From Synergistes sp. (GTDB taxonomy: Bacteria > Synergistota > Synergistia > Synergistales > Synergistaceae), in NCBI GenBank assembly GCA_017537925.1, contig JAFYJW010000006.1, positions 1 through 40,107 on the forward strand: DNA of 40,107 nucleotides, read 5' to 3'. Both the position numbers and the translations under genes were made by a program. The notes below the pieces were generated by a model. It searched no databases and had not been told where the DNA came from. It worked only from the letters and a program-made list of their open reading frames with translations. Every line of letters begins with the position of its first letter. Position 1 is the first letter of the stretch. Shown in pieces: positions 9,901 to 18,206 of this stretch.

Positions 9901-11643
9901 AGCGGCACTAACGGCACTACTGTGATCATGATAGTAATGGTCGCGCTTATCTGTGTCATGATACAGAAGTTTTTCAAAAAATACCTGGAGCGTGACCAGT
10001 ATTACTACCTCAAAGACATTACGTTGATAGGAGCATGGGCTCTCTGCGGCATATGGATGCCCGACGGATCTCTGCGCATAACCGTAGCGGCGGGCGTAGC
10101 GTCCGCATGCGTAGGCTTCTGCCAGAGGGTCATGCGCGCGAAGAATCTGCGCCTTATCTATTTTATGATAGGCTTCGTCTTTTCGGTCTTCGGCCCGCGC
10201 ATAGCATTCGTCGAATACAGCGGCGGGCAGTATTATTACCTCTCATACTTCGCATCTGTCGCGATCAGCACGATATGGGTAGGCATATTCCCTATATTCT
10301 TCCAGGAAATAGATGAGATACCCGGCCTGTGCGGGCTTCTTCTCACTGTCAGCTGGACGATGATATCAGTCGTTATACTCACATCGTCGCAGAGCCTGAG
10401 AAACGCTTCTCAGATATGTGTCATCGGTCTTGTGATGCTTATAGTTTTCTGGGAGCGCCATATTTACGCCTACCGCCGTCTTACCGAGCCGCTCACGGGG
10501 CTTTGGGGGACGCTTTTTGCCGGACTTTCCATTCTCGGCGTAAGCAAGGGCATCACATTTTACACGCTCTCGCTGCTGCCGCTCGGCTTCTTCGCGCTTC
10601 CGATAACGGAAGCCTCAATGGGCGTCGTAAGCGCCTTTTTCTCTTCGAGGCCTCCGGCAAATCTTATGCTCTACAGAAAGCTTATAACAAAAGGCTACTC
10701 GCATCCGGTAGCGATTCATATCGTCGTCGCGGTATGCGCGCTTTTAGGCTGCATAGTATCGGCTATTCAGATAGGCTTCCCGGACTTTTTCTATCTCATA
10801 GCCGTGCTCGGCGTGCTCTTTGCGGTGATCTGGGTCGGATATACGTTAAAGTACCAGCGCGCAAAGATGAACGATGAATGCAGGCGCCCCCGCCTGTGGG
10901 GCATCGCTGTGGACAACATATCGCTGAATTATGCGCTCTCTCGCGTGCAGCACTGGATGAATTCCGAGCGCGCGCCGCATATAATCGTGACCCCAGACGC
11001 GCTTGCGGCCCTCAGAAGCAGAACAGATAAAAGATACAGGAAGATAGTGCGCTCCGCTGGGCTTGTGCTGCCGGACGGAGCGGGGCTTGCCGCGGCGCTC
11101 AAGATCAACGGGACCCCCGTTCAGGAGCGCATCCCGGGCGTGGAGTTCACGGAGCATCTCTGCCGGCTTGCCGAGCAGAACGGATGGAAGGTATGGTTTC
11201 TCGGAGGAGAACCTGGAGTAGCTGAAAAAGCGGCTAAAAAGCTGACCGAAAAATTCCCGCGCCTTATCGTGGCCGGTACCCGCAACGGCTTTTTCAAGTC
11301 TGATGAGACAGATTCCATCTGCGAAGCTATAAAAGCGGCCGGCACCGACTTCCTTTTTGTAGGACTGGGAGTTCCCAAGCAGGAATACTGGCTCGACGAA
11401 TGTTTTGAGCAGACAGGCGCAGTGGTCGGGATGGGGATAGGCGGCAGCATGGACGTCATATCGGGCAATCTCAAACGCGCTCCCAAGATATGGCAGACCT
11501 TATGCCTTGAATGGCTCTACCGCGTCATACAGGAACCGTGGCGCTGGAGAAGGCTTTCCAAACTTCCCCTTTTCGTATGGTATATCCTGCTTACATGGCT
11601 TCATATAGACGGCTATAAAGACGATCCGTCAGAAAAGTTTTGA
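9898..11643 (+). CDS. Membrane protein fused to a WecG/TagA (GT26) glycosyltransferase
   Basis: Residues 1-about 320 are a polytopic membrane region and residues 333-581 a GT26 glycosyltransferase. The GT26 part has TPDALAAL, LPDGAGL at 391-397 with the likely catalytic Asp393, RIPGVEF and VGLGVPKQEYWL. Family enzymes add ManNAc or a related sugar to a polyprenyl-linked glycan primer. By eye the membrane half follows the layout of WecA/TagO-type phosphoglycosyl transferases: IDEIPGL (138-144) aligns with the family's IDGxDGL, and GFCQR (73-77) sits where the catalytic DD is expected, so it may be inactive; the terminal His motif is also absent. ATG at 9898 is chosen over the TTG at 9877 because GGGAGAAAGG precedes it. 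Likely role: surface glycan assembly at the inner membrane. No other glycan genes are adjacent. Confidence 0.85.
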   Translation: MSGTNGTTVIMIVMVALICVMIQKFFKKYLERDQYYYLKDITLIGAWALCGIWMPDGSLRITVAAGVASACVGFCQRVMRAKNLRLIYFMIGFVFSVFGPRIAFVEYSGGQYYYLSYFASVAISTIWVGIFPIFFQEIDEIPGLCGLLLTVSWTMISVVILTSSQSLRNASQICVIGLVMLIVFWERHIYAYRRLTEPLTGLWGTLFAGLSILGVSKGITFYTLSLLPLGFFALPITEASMGVVSAFFSSRPPANLMLYRKLITKGYSHPVAIHIVVAVCALLGCIVSAIQIGFPDFFYLIAVLGVLFAVIWVGYTLKYQRAKMNDECRRPRLWGIAVDNISLNYALSRVQHWMNSERAPHIIVTPDALAALRSRTDKRYRKIVRSAGLVLPDGAGLAAALKINGTPVQERIPGVEFTEHLCRLAEQNGWKVWFLGGEPGVAEKAAKKLTEKFPRLIVAGTRNGFFKSDETDSICEAIKAAGTDFLFVGLGVPKQEYWLDECFEQTGAVVGMGIGGSMDVISGNLKRAPKIWQTLCLEWLYRVIQEPWRWRRLSKLPLFVWYILLTWLHIDGYKDDPSEKF

Positions 11644-11678
11644 TTTCCGAATCATAAATCGAAGGGATACTGATAAGA

Positions 11679-11993
11679 ATGAAGATGGACAAACTGCTTA
11701 AACAGGCTCAGAGGATGCAGGCGCAGATGACCTTAGCGCAGGAAGAGCTCGGAAACGCCGTAGTCGAGGGAACCTCCGGCGGCGGCGCGGTGAAGGTGAC
11801 GGCAAACGGACACGGCGATATCCTTTCAGTCACGATAAGCAAAGAAGTGGTCGATCCGGAAGATACGGAAATGCTTGAAGATCTCGTGCTCACAGCTGTC
11901 AAAGAGGCTCTCTCAAAAGCCAGGGAGCTTTCGAGCTCAAAGCTGAACGCTGTGACGGGCGGACTTGGAGCAGGCTTCCCCGGACTTGTCTGA
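11679..11993 (+). CDS. ybaB: YbaB/EbfC family nucleoid-associated protein
   Basis: Small DNA-binding protein of the EbfC family, dimeric in characterised members and linked to nucleoid structure and recombination. The 104 residues begin with the typical amphipathic MDKLLKQAQRMQAQM helix, have the glycine-rich turn EGTSGGGAVKVTANG and a C-terminal helix. It lies 11 bases ahead of recR, the order found in very many bacteria (dnaX-ybaB-recR); dnaX is not upstream here, its place being taken by the GT26 fusion gene. The start is the ATG at 11679 after GAAGGGA. Confidence 0.95.
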   Translation: MKMDKLLKQAQRMQAQMTLAQEELGNAVVEGTSGGGAVKVTANGHGDILSVTISKEVVDPEDTEMLEDLVLTAVKEALSKARELSSSKLNAVTGGLGAGFPGLV

Positions 11994-12004
11994 CAGGCGC
12001 GGCT

Positions 12005-12613
12005 TTGTCCCTCCCCGGACCGGTACAGGAACTTATAAAACAGTGGAGCAGGATGCCCGGTGTCGGTGAAAAGACCGCCAGGCGCATGGTCTTTTTCCTG
12101 CTGAGACAGGATCCGAAGCAGATAAGAGCTTTCGGAGAAGCGGTCATATCGCTTACCGAAAATATCAGGCACTGCAGCGTCTGCGGGGCGATAACCGACG
12201 CAGATCCCTGCCCGCTCTGCACTGACCCGCTGCGTGACAGAAAGCTCATGTGCGTCGTGGAAAGCGAGGAAGACTGCGTCGCGATAGAGCAGGCAGCGGT
12301 ATTCAACGGCATATACCATGTGATAGGCGGCAGGCTCTCTCCGCTTGACGAAGAAGAGATTCCCGAAGGCAGCCTTGAAAGGCTAAGGGAACGTGTGGAA
12401 AATGGCGGCGTCGAAGAGATAATAATTGCGACGGCGCCGCGCATAGAGGGAGACCTTACCGCATATGCGGTGCAGGAAGCGCTGTCGGGCCTGAAAGTAA
12501 AGATATCGCGCCTTTCCTACGGTCTGCCGGTAGGCGGAAGCATCGGCTTCGCCGACCGCGTTACGCTGCATATGGCGATGGAGGCAAGAAAGGAGATGAA
12601 CGCGGGAGAATAA
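12005..12613 (+). CDS. recR: Recombination mediator protein RecR
   Basis: Works with RecO/RecF to load RecA on single-stranded DNA at gaps. All landmarks are in the expected order: helix-hairpin-helix MPGVGEKTARRM (about 17-28), a four-Cys zinc finger CSVC...CPLC (about 57-75), and a Toprim domain with VVESEEDC and the IIIATAPRIEGDLTAYA segment. The 202-residue length is standard. The start is TTG at 12005, 11 bases after the ybaB stop, with no clear Shine-Dalgarno; translation is probably coupled to ybaB. A CTG 15 bases further upstream is the only other in-frame near-start candidate. Confidence 0.95.
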   Translation: MSLPGPVQELIKQWSRMPGVGEKTARRMVFFLLRQDPKQIRAFGEAVISLTENIRHCSVCGAITDADPCPLCTDPLRDRKLMCVVESEEDCVAIEQAAVFNGIYHVIGGRLSPLDEEEIPEGSLERLRERVENGGVEEIIIATAPRIEGDLTAYAVQEALSGLKVKISRLSYGLPVGGSIGFADRVTLHMAMEARKEMNAGE

Positions 12614-12677
12614 TATAAACAGGCGTCAGAGAAACAGATCTATTCAAAAAAAAATACAAACAGAGAGGAGGATTATC

Positions 12678-13799
12678 ATGCGTCATGACATAGAGCTGTC
12701 AAAGTTAATGAGAAGAGTTGTATACGCCGTTATGGTGATCGTATGCGGCGCCGCCGGATACCAGATGTCGCTTTTTGTGCTCAGAATGAAATGGTGGCCC
12801 TCGGTGTCCGCGATACACCCTGTCGGAATGACCGTCTTTATAGTACTGCTTTCAGCGCTTTTGGGCTTTATTCTTTCGCCGCTTTTCTGGTGGGCTTTAG
12901 TAAAATTCGCGCAGTTCTTTGAATCAAGGATACAGAACATCAGCATACCGGACCTCATAATAAGCGTATTCGGGCTGATGCTCGGACTTCTGCTTGCGAA
13001 CCTTATTGCCATACCGCTTTCAAGATTACCCGGAGGGATAGGAGTATACATAGCTATTCTGCTGAATGTCGCACTCGGTTACTGGGGGCTCAGGTTTTTC
13101 GCGAAGCGCAGCGACGATATAAAATCAAAGTTTCCGCTGCCGCGCAAAAAGTCGGCGCCTGACACTGCCGAAACAACGGCAGTCAGCGATACGCCCTCAT
13201 CACACCCCAAAGTGCTTGATACAAGCGCCATCATAGACGGAAGGATCCTCGACGTAGCACAGACCGGCTTCCTTGAGGGAACGATAGTGCTGCCGAGGTT
13301 TATATTGGCGGAGCTGCAGGGAGTGGCCGACTCCACAGATCCTCTGCGAAGGACGCGCGGCCGCCGCGGGCTGTCCGTCGTGACGGAGCTTCAGAAGCTT
13401 AGAGGACTCACGATCGAGATACCGGAGGTAACGCTCCGCGAGCTTGAGCGCGACAAAGTGGACGAAGCGCTGGTGGTTCTTGCCCGCCGCATTGACGGAA
13501 AAGTAATAACCACAGATTACAACCTGAATCAGGTAGCTCAGATCGAAGGAGTAAGCGTGCTGAACGTCAACGATCTGGCAAATTCGCTTAAGCCGATGCT
13601 TCTTCCGGGCGAAAAAGTCGATATCGACATAATACGCCTCGGCAAGGAAAACCATCAGGGTATAGGCTACCTTGACGACGGAACCATGCTGGTGGTGGAA
13701 GACGGTTCGCGGCATGTCGGCGAAAGGGTCAGGGTGACCGTTACCTCTATGCTTCAGACGTCTGCCGGCAGAATGGTCTTCGGGCGCATACATCCTTGA
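12678..13799 (+). CDS. Membrane PIN-TRAM domain protein (YacL type)
   Basis: Four hydrophobic segments fill about residues 10-140. A PIN nuclease-like domain follows (about 174-290) with KVLDTSAIIDGRI, LAELQGVAD and VITTDYNLNQVA, which provide the acidic metal-site residues. A TRAM domain (about 297-360) begins at LLPGEKVDIDIIRLG. This architecture matches YacL of Bacillus, a presumed membrane-anchored RNase. Its RNA target is unknown. As in Firmicutes it sits immediately before ispD/ispF; the stop is one base from the next ATG. GAGAGGAGG precedes the ATG. Length of 373 residues is normal. Confidence 0.92.
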   Translation: MRHDIELSKLMRRVVYAVMVIVCGAAGYQMSLFVLRMKWWPSVSAIHPVGMTVFIVLLSALLGFILSPLFWWALVKFAQFFESRIQNISIPDLIISVFGLMLGLLLANLIAIPLSRLPGGIGVYIAILLNVALGYWGLRFFAKRSDDIKSKFPLPRKKSAPDTAETTAVSDTPSSHPKVLDTSAIIDGRILDVAQTGFLEGTIVLPRFILAELQGVADSTDPLRRTRGRRGLSVVTELQKLRGLTIEIPEVTLRELERDKVDEALVVLARRIDGKVITTDYNLNQVAQIEGVSVLNVNDLANSLKPMLLPGEKVDIDIIRLGKENHQGIGYLDDGTMLVVEDGSRHVGERVRVTVTSMLQTSAGRMVFGRIHP

Positions 13800-13800
13800 T

Positions 13801-14958
13801 ATGAGCTCTCCCCGCTGGTCCTTTCTGATAGCTGCAGCCGGAAGCGGAAGCAGGCTGGGCGGCGCTCCGAAACAGTTCAGGCAGCTTGGCGGACGCCCTG
13901 TCTGGCGCTGGTCCTGCGATACCGCGCTTTCGCTTCGCGAAAGCGGCAGAGTGCTTGATATCGTTCTCGTGCTTCCGGATGGGCAGACAGAAGAACTGCT
14001 CCCCGAATGCGGGAAGCTCGGCATAACGGCTGTGCGCGGCGGAGCAACGCGATCGGAATCCGTGCTGAACGGGCTTAAGGAATGCCGCGGCTCATATGTT
14101 CTGATACATGACGCCGCACGCCCCTTTATAACCGAAGCTCTCTCAGTCAGACTGACCGAAGAAGCGGAAAGATGCGGGGCGGCAGTACCTCTTTTAAAAT
14201 GCTCCGACGCTCTGAAGAAAACAGACGGATGCTCGATATACCCGGAGGACAGGAATAATTATCTGCTTACGCAGACTCCTCAGGCATTCAGGCGCGAAGA
14301 TCTGATATCGATAATGCGGGAAGGCGCGCCGGCGGATGACGAAGCTTCGCTCTGGATGGCTTCCGGACGCAAAATAGCCCAGGTCAGCGGGGAAGAGGCA
14401 AATTTTAAAATTACGACTAAGTTCGACTGGCAAATGGCATGCGCTTTGGCCGGCAATATGATCGAAACAAGGGTAGGGCACGGCTACGACATACACAAAC
14501 TGGTACGCGGCAGGCCTCTTGTCATAGCGGGAGTAAAGGTGGAAGGCTCGGATCTGGGCCTTTTGGGGCATTCCGACGCCGATCTTGTAACGCACGCTGT
14601 AATGGACGCGCTGCTTGGAGCAGCAGGCGAGCCTGACATCGGCACGATCTTTCCGGCAGCTGACGAAAAATGGAAAGACGCGGACAGCATAAAACTGCTG
14701 CACAAAGTGCTTTCGATGCTCACAGCAAAAGGCTGGAAGCCCGACTGGGTCGACGCTACCTTGAACGCACAGCAGCCAAGGCTCGGGCATCTGATAAGCA
14801 GTTTCAGGGATAAGCTGAACAGCGAGCTCGGCGGAAGCAGCGTGAGTCCCGTCTTCAACATAAAGGTGAAATCAGCGGAAGGCTGCGGAAGCGCCGGGCG
14901 CGGCGAATGCATGATATGTCACTGCGTGGCTGCAATAAGCCGCAAACGCGCCATATAA
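13801..14958 (+). CDS. ispDF: Bifunctional IspDF (MEP pathway)
   Basis: Fusion of two enzymes of the non-mevalonate isoprenoid pathway. Residues 1-about 215 are MEP cytidylyltransferase (IspD), with the nucleotide loop AAAGSGSRLGGAPKQF, HDAARPF and the C-terminal TTKFDW segment. Residues about 221-385 are MECDP synthase (IspF), beginning RVGHGYDIHKL, with zinc-site HSDADLVTHAVMDALLG and the TGRGE-like SAGRGE near the end. The two steps are separated by IspE, whose gene is not in the window. Fused IspDF is best known from alpha- and epsilonproteobacteria, while Firmicutes usually have separate adjacent genes. The IspF part varies slightly (SAEGCGSAGRGEC for the common TTTEKLGFTGRGE), but all recognisable metal ligands remain. 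Confidence 0.95.
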   Translation: MSSPRWSFLIAAAGSGSRLGGAPKQFRQLGGRPVWRWSCDTALSLRESGRVLDIVLVLPDGQTEELLPECGKLGITAVRGGATRSESVLNGLKECRGSYVLIHDAARPFITEALSVRLTEEAERCGAAVPLLKCSDALKKTDGCSIYPEDRNNYLLTQTPQAFRREDLISIMREGAPADDEASLWMASGRKIAQVSGEEANFKITTKFDWQMACALAGNMIETRVGHGYDIHKLVRGRPLVIAGVKVEGSDLGLLGHSDADLVTHAVMDALLGAAGEPDIGTIFPAADEKWKDADSIKLLHKVLSMLTAKGWKPDWVDATLNAQQPRLGHLISSFRDKLNSELGGSSVSPVFNIKVKSAEGCGSAGRGECMICHCVAAISRKRAI

Positions 14959-15000
14959 CGATACACGGAAAATCTATAATACACGGAGGTATAGAATAAA

Positions 15001-16479
15001 ATGGGCTGGAAGGAAGACAAGTTTGTTGACTACAAAGGCTTTACGTTCGACGACGTCCTGCTGGTGCCTAACTACAGCGAGACACTGCCGGCAAAGGTCA
15101 GCGTTTCGACCAAACTGACACCGCAGATAGACCTGAATATCCCGATCTGCAGCGCGGCAATGGACACAGTGACGGAAGCCCGGCTTGCCATAGCTCTTGC
15201 GCGCGAGGGCGGGATAGGCATCATGCACAGGAATCTCCCGATAGAACGTCAGGCTATGGAGGTCGACAAGGTAAAACGTTCCGAATCCGGCGTCATCGTG
15301 GATCCGTTCTACCGTCATCCTTCGGATTCGGTCCGCGAGGCAGTGGCTCTTATGGAGCATTATCATATTTCCGGAGTTCCTGTTGTTGACGACCAGATAC
15401 GCCTGGTGGGCATCATAACAAACAGAGACCTCCGTTTCGTAACAGATCTGGATCAGCCCATATCAAACATAATGACAAAGGAAAACCTTGTCACAGCGCC
15501 GGTGGGGACCACTCTCAGCGACGCAAAGCAGATACTCATGGGGACGAAGGTCGAGAAGCTTCCCCTTGTAGACAAGGATAACAAGCTGAAGGGCCTTATA
15601 ACGATAAAGGATATCCTAAAAGCAAAGGCTTTCCCGAACGCGGCCAAAGACTCCCGCGGGCGCCTGCGCTCCGGGGCCGCGATAGGCGTCGGGGCCGACG
15701 CAAGGGACAGAGCCGAGGCTCTCGTAAAGGCCGGAGTCGACGTGATAGTCATAGACACAGCTCACGGTCATTCAAAGATGGTAATAGACATGGTGCGCGA
15801 GATACGCGCGCGTTATCCGGATCTGCCGATAATCGCCGGCAATATTGCCGCAAAGGAAGCCGCCGAAGCTCTTATGGACGCCGGTGCGGACGGAGTCAAG
15901 GTCGGCATAGGGCCCGGCTCCATATGCACCACAAGAATAGTCGCCGGCATCGGCGTACCGCAGGTGGCTGCGGTAATGAACGTCGCAGAGGCTGCGCACA
16001 AACGCGGCAGGACAGTAATAGCCGACGGCGGCATACGTTACTCCGGAGATATAGTCAAGGCGCTTGCCGCCGGCGGAGACGTCGTGATGATCGGCTCGCT
16101 CTTTGCGGGAACGGAAGAAAGCCCGGGAGAGGCCGTTATCTACAAGGGACGCTCCTTCAAGAGCTACCGCGGCATGGGATCCCTCGGCGCCATGAAGGGC
16201 GGCTGCAGCAAAGACCGCTATTTCCAGGAGGGGGCGGCTGAAGACAAGCTCGTTCCGGAAGGCATAGAAGGCATGGTCCCGCATAAAGGGCCGCTTTCCG
16301 GGGTCATCTATCAGATGGTCGGAGGCGTGCGCGCCGGTATGGGCTATGTCGGCGCGGCGACCATAAAAGAGCTGCACCAGAATGCCCGATTCGTTCAGGT
16401 GACTGCGGCCTCGATGAAAGAAAGCCACCCGCACGACATAGTTATCACCAAGGAAGCCCCGAACTACTGGGCGGAATAA
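15001..16479 (+). CDS. guaB: Inosine-5'-monophosphate dehydrogenase
   Basis: NAD-dependent oxidation of IMP to XMP, the committed step of GTP synthesis. The 492-residue protein has a (beta-alpha)8 barrel interrupted by a pair of CBS domains (about 95-205), the catalytic loop [10 protein letters not shown] with Cys309, the flap region with [10 protein letters not shown], and [14 protein letters not shown] lies before the ATG. GTP made here feeds GTP cyclohydrolase (RibBA, in this window) and is the nucleotide sensed by CodY (also here), a metabolic rather than operon link. A strong terminator follows. Confidence 0.97.
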   Translation: MGWKEDKFVDYKGFTFDDVLLVPNYSETLPAKVSVSTKLTPQIDLNIPICSAAMDTVTEARLAIALAREGGIGIMHRNLPIERQAMEVDKVKRSESGVIVDPFYRHPSDSVREAVALMEHYHISGVPVVDDQIRLVGIITNRDLRFVTDLDQPISNIMTKENLVTAPVGTTLSDAKQILMGTKVEKLPLVDKDNKLKGLITIKDILKAKAFPNAAKDSRGRLRSGAAIGVGADARDRAEALVKAGVDVIVIDTAHGHSKMVIDMVREIRARYPDLPIIAGNIAAKEAAEALMDAGADGVKVGIGPGSICTTRIVAGIGVPQVAAVMNVAEAAHKRGRTVIADGGIRYSGDIVKALAAGGDVVMIGSLFAGTEESPGEAVIYKGRSFKSYRGMGSLGAMKGGCSKDRYFQEGAAEDKLVPEGIEGMVPHKGPLSGVIYQMVGGVRAGMGYVGAATIKELHQNARFVQVTAASMKESHPHDIVITKEAPNYWAE

Positions 16480-16490
16480 CGAAAGCAAAG

Positions 16491-16519
16491 AGGGCGCGCG
16501 AAGATATCGCGCGCCCTTT
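16491..16519 (+). terminator. Rho-independent terminator after guaB
   Basis: A perfect 9-bp G+C stem (GGGCGCGCG with CGCGCGCCC, 16492-16500 and 16508-16516), a 7-base loop and a short TTTA tail. The tail is brief, so some read-through into xth, 27 bases on, is possible; no separate promoter for xth was found. Confidence 0.75.
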
Positions 16520-16546
16520 ACACTTAAAGGAAGGGCGTGTCCATAT

Positions 16547-17347
16547 ATGTCGGATATCAGAATAGCAACATTCAACGTAAACTCGGTAAAAAGCCGTCTG
16601 CCTGTCCTTGACGTCTGGCTTGCTTCCGGCGGCGCGCCCGACATCCTCTGTCTGCAGGAGACCAAATGCAGGGATGAGGAATTCCCGGCCGCATTCTTTG
16701 AGGAACGCGGCTATAAATGCGTCTTTAAAGGGATGAAAAGCTATAACGGCGTGGCTGTCATATCCCGCAAGATGCCTGATGAATTTGAGTTCGGCATACG
16801 CGACGGCGAAGAAGCAGGGCATGAAGAGTCCGAGAATGCCCGCGTCCTCTTTGCGCGATTCGGGAAGCTCTCGCTGCTTAATACCTACGTGCCGCAGGGC
16901 AAGGAGATAGACAATCCCGATTATCCGTATAAACTGCGCTTCATAGGCCGCATAAGAAAGCTCATAGAAAGAAAATGCAGCCCCGAGGATATCCTTCTCT
17001 GGGTGGGGGATCTCAACGTCGCGCCGACAGATATTGACGTCACAAACCCGAAAAACAAAAAGAACCACGTATGCTTCCATGAAGACGTAAAAAAAGCGCT
17101 TGCTGATGCAATGGAATGGGGACTCGTCGATATATTCAGGCAGCACCTGCCGTCTGACGGGGAATACACCTTCTGGGACTACCGCATCAAAAACTCGCTT
17201 GAAAGAAATATCGGCTGGCGCATAGACCATATACTCGGTACAAAAGCAGCAGCTGAAAAGTGCAGCGGCGTTGCCGTCGAACGTCAGCTGCGAGCGATGG
17301 AGAAGCCCTCCGACCATACCGCGGTAACAGCAACATTTTCCTTTTGA
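16547..17347 (+). CDS. xth: Exodeoxyribonuclease III (AP endonuclease)
   Basis: Magnesium-dependent AP endonuclease and 3'-5' exonuclease of base excision repair. The EEP-fold signatures are complete: IATFNVNSVKSR at the start, LCLQETKC (metal Glu), GDLNVAPTDIDV (Asp/Asn pair), GWRIDHIL and the terminal SDHTAV with the catalytic Asp-His. The 266-residue length is normal. The ATG follows AAGGAAGGG. It lies between the guaB terminator and the accessory GIY-YIG/STAND module, so it marks the last core gene on that side. Confidence 0.95.
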   Translation: MSDIRIATFNVNSVKSRLPVLDVWLASGGAPDILCLQETKCRDEEFPAAFFEERGYKCVFKGMKSYNGVAVISRKMPDEFEFGIRDGEEAGHEESENARVLFARFGKLSLLNTYVPQGKEIDNPDYPYKLRFIGRIRKLIERKCSPEDILLWVGDLNVAPTDIDVTNPKNKKNHVCFHEDVKKALADAMEWGLVDIFRQHLPSDGEYTFWDYRIKNSLERNIGWRIDHILGTKAAAEKCSGVAVERQLRAMEKPSDHTAVTATFSF

Positions 17348-17631
17348 CCGTTCCAGCCGGAATTTTGCCTGTAATGCCGCGGCGCTGTCTTTTTGATAAA
17401 GCCGCGCTATCTGGCTCGTATCATTCAAACAGCAGTCAAAAGTTATTATTGTCGGAAATCAGTCTTTCCCTGCCTGTCGCTGAAAGAATATAATATAACG
17501 ACAGACAGGGGAATTCTTTGTTCTTTACGGTTGTAAATAATGACGAAACAACAAAAAAGAATCATGTTAAAAGCGTAATGTCAGTCATTACTTACGGTTA
17601 CTTCCGCTTTTGATTTGGGAGGAAAATTAAA
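17348..17631 (+). other. A+T-rich gap before the STAND module
   Basis: No gene is supported in these 284 bases. The first 120 hold no recognisable signal for xth. The rest contains the boxed promoter (17468-17510) and a leader of about 130 bases with a hairpin-forming segment: GTAATG at 17575-17580 pairs with CATTAC at 17586-17591, enclosed by AAAAGCG (17569-17575) and CGCTTTT (17605-17611). It ends 5 bases before the GGGAGG of the first module gene. TTACGGTT occurs twice (17525-17532 and 17592-17599). The leader could form a structure near the ribosome-binding site; this is inference. Confidence 0.6.
17468..17510 (+). promoter_or_regulatory. Promoter boxed by a 12-bp inverted repeat (candidate operator)
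   Basis: A perfect TATAAT -10 (17489-17494) sits in the 19-base spacer between inverted arms CCCTGCCTGTCG (17468-17479) and CGACAGACAGGG (17499-17510), which match at 11 of 12 positions. The left arm falls where the -35 would be, with no good TTGACA, and the right arm falls on the expected start of transcription near 17501. Because transcription would start after the left arm, the repeat acts as DNA, not RNA, so it looks like a repressor or activator site controlling the two genes downstream. The regulator is not identified. Confidence 0.65.
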
Positions 17632-18183
17632 ATGGGCTTTCTTGACATTCTGGGAAATATCATCACAGTCGGCTCCAAAGTATTAATAAATGAGATGGAA
17701 CGTGAGAAGGAGCGGATTGCACGTAATCAGGGCAAAAATTTCTCTTCCAATTCCAGGCATCGAAGCACAAAAGAAGAGTTCCGCAGCAATTGCACAGGGA
17801 TGGACATGCAGCCGGAAAGCTATTCTACCGCAAGGCGTGTCCCGTTAAGCATGGCCTGTGATGATGCCCCCGGGGAGCCCGGTGTGTATATTCTTTTCCT
17901 GCACGGCGCAGTGATGAAATGCGGCGTCGCGACATATTCACAGGGATTGCGGTGGCGGTTCACGCAATATTACAACCTCAATTATGACGACAGGGCGAGG
18001 AGCGGGGAATACTGGTCTGTCAGCCCGGATAACAGGGATGATATCGAAGTATCATGGCAGGCCTGTCCGAAACGGGTCTGTGACGAGCTGGAGTACAAGC
18101 TGTTCAGGAAATACGGAAAAGGCCCGTGGGCAAAAAGGGCGCCGTCATCATTGGCGACCGATGAATGGAAGTTGTTGATCTGA
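17632..18183 (+). CDS. GIY-YIG-like small protein, partner of STAND ATPase
   Basis: 183 residues. Residues 1-35 form an amphipathic then charged helix (MGFLDILGNIITVGSKVL), followed by a polar Ser/Arg linker. The C-terminal part (80-183) begins PGEPGVYIL and has KCG at 96-98, Arg107/Arg109, and ELEYKLFRKYG with Glu152 or Glu154. The order GVY, x-x-G, Arg, Glu resembles the GIY-YIG nuclease fold, but YIG is changed to KCG and the usual terminal Asn is not evident. It could be a divergent nuclease or a GIY-YIG-fold binding domain. GGGAGG lies 9 bases before ATG. The next gene starts 23 bases downstream or overlaps it, so the two are co-expressed. Tentatively an effector for the STAND NTPase; no function is proven from sequence. 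Confidence 0.6.
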   Translation: MGFLDILGNIITVGSKVLINEMEREKERIARNQGKNFSSNSRHRSTKEEFRSNCTGMDMQPESYSTARRVPLSMACDDAPGEPGVYILFLHGAVMKCGVATYSQGLRWRFTQYYNLNYDDRARSGEYWSVSPDNRDDIEVSWQACPKRVCDELEYKLFRKYGKGPWAKRAPSSLATDEWKLLI

Positions 18184-18206
18184 CAGACAGAAGGAACTCA
18201 GGCGGC

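Noticed and set aside
16445-17428. 327-codon minus-strand frame over xth
   Set aside because: Shadow of the well-supported exonuclease III gene; its product is Cys/Phe-rich with no family features and no start signals.
17468-17510. Inverted repeat read as a terminator for xth
   Set aside because: The loop is 19 bases and contains TATAAT, no T-run follows directly, and it lies 120 bases after xth.
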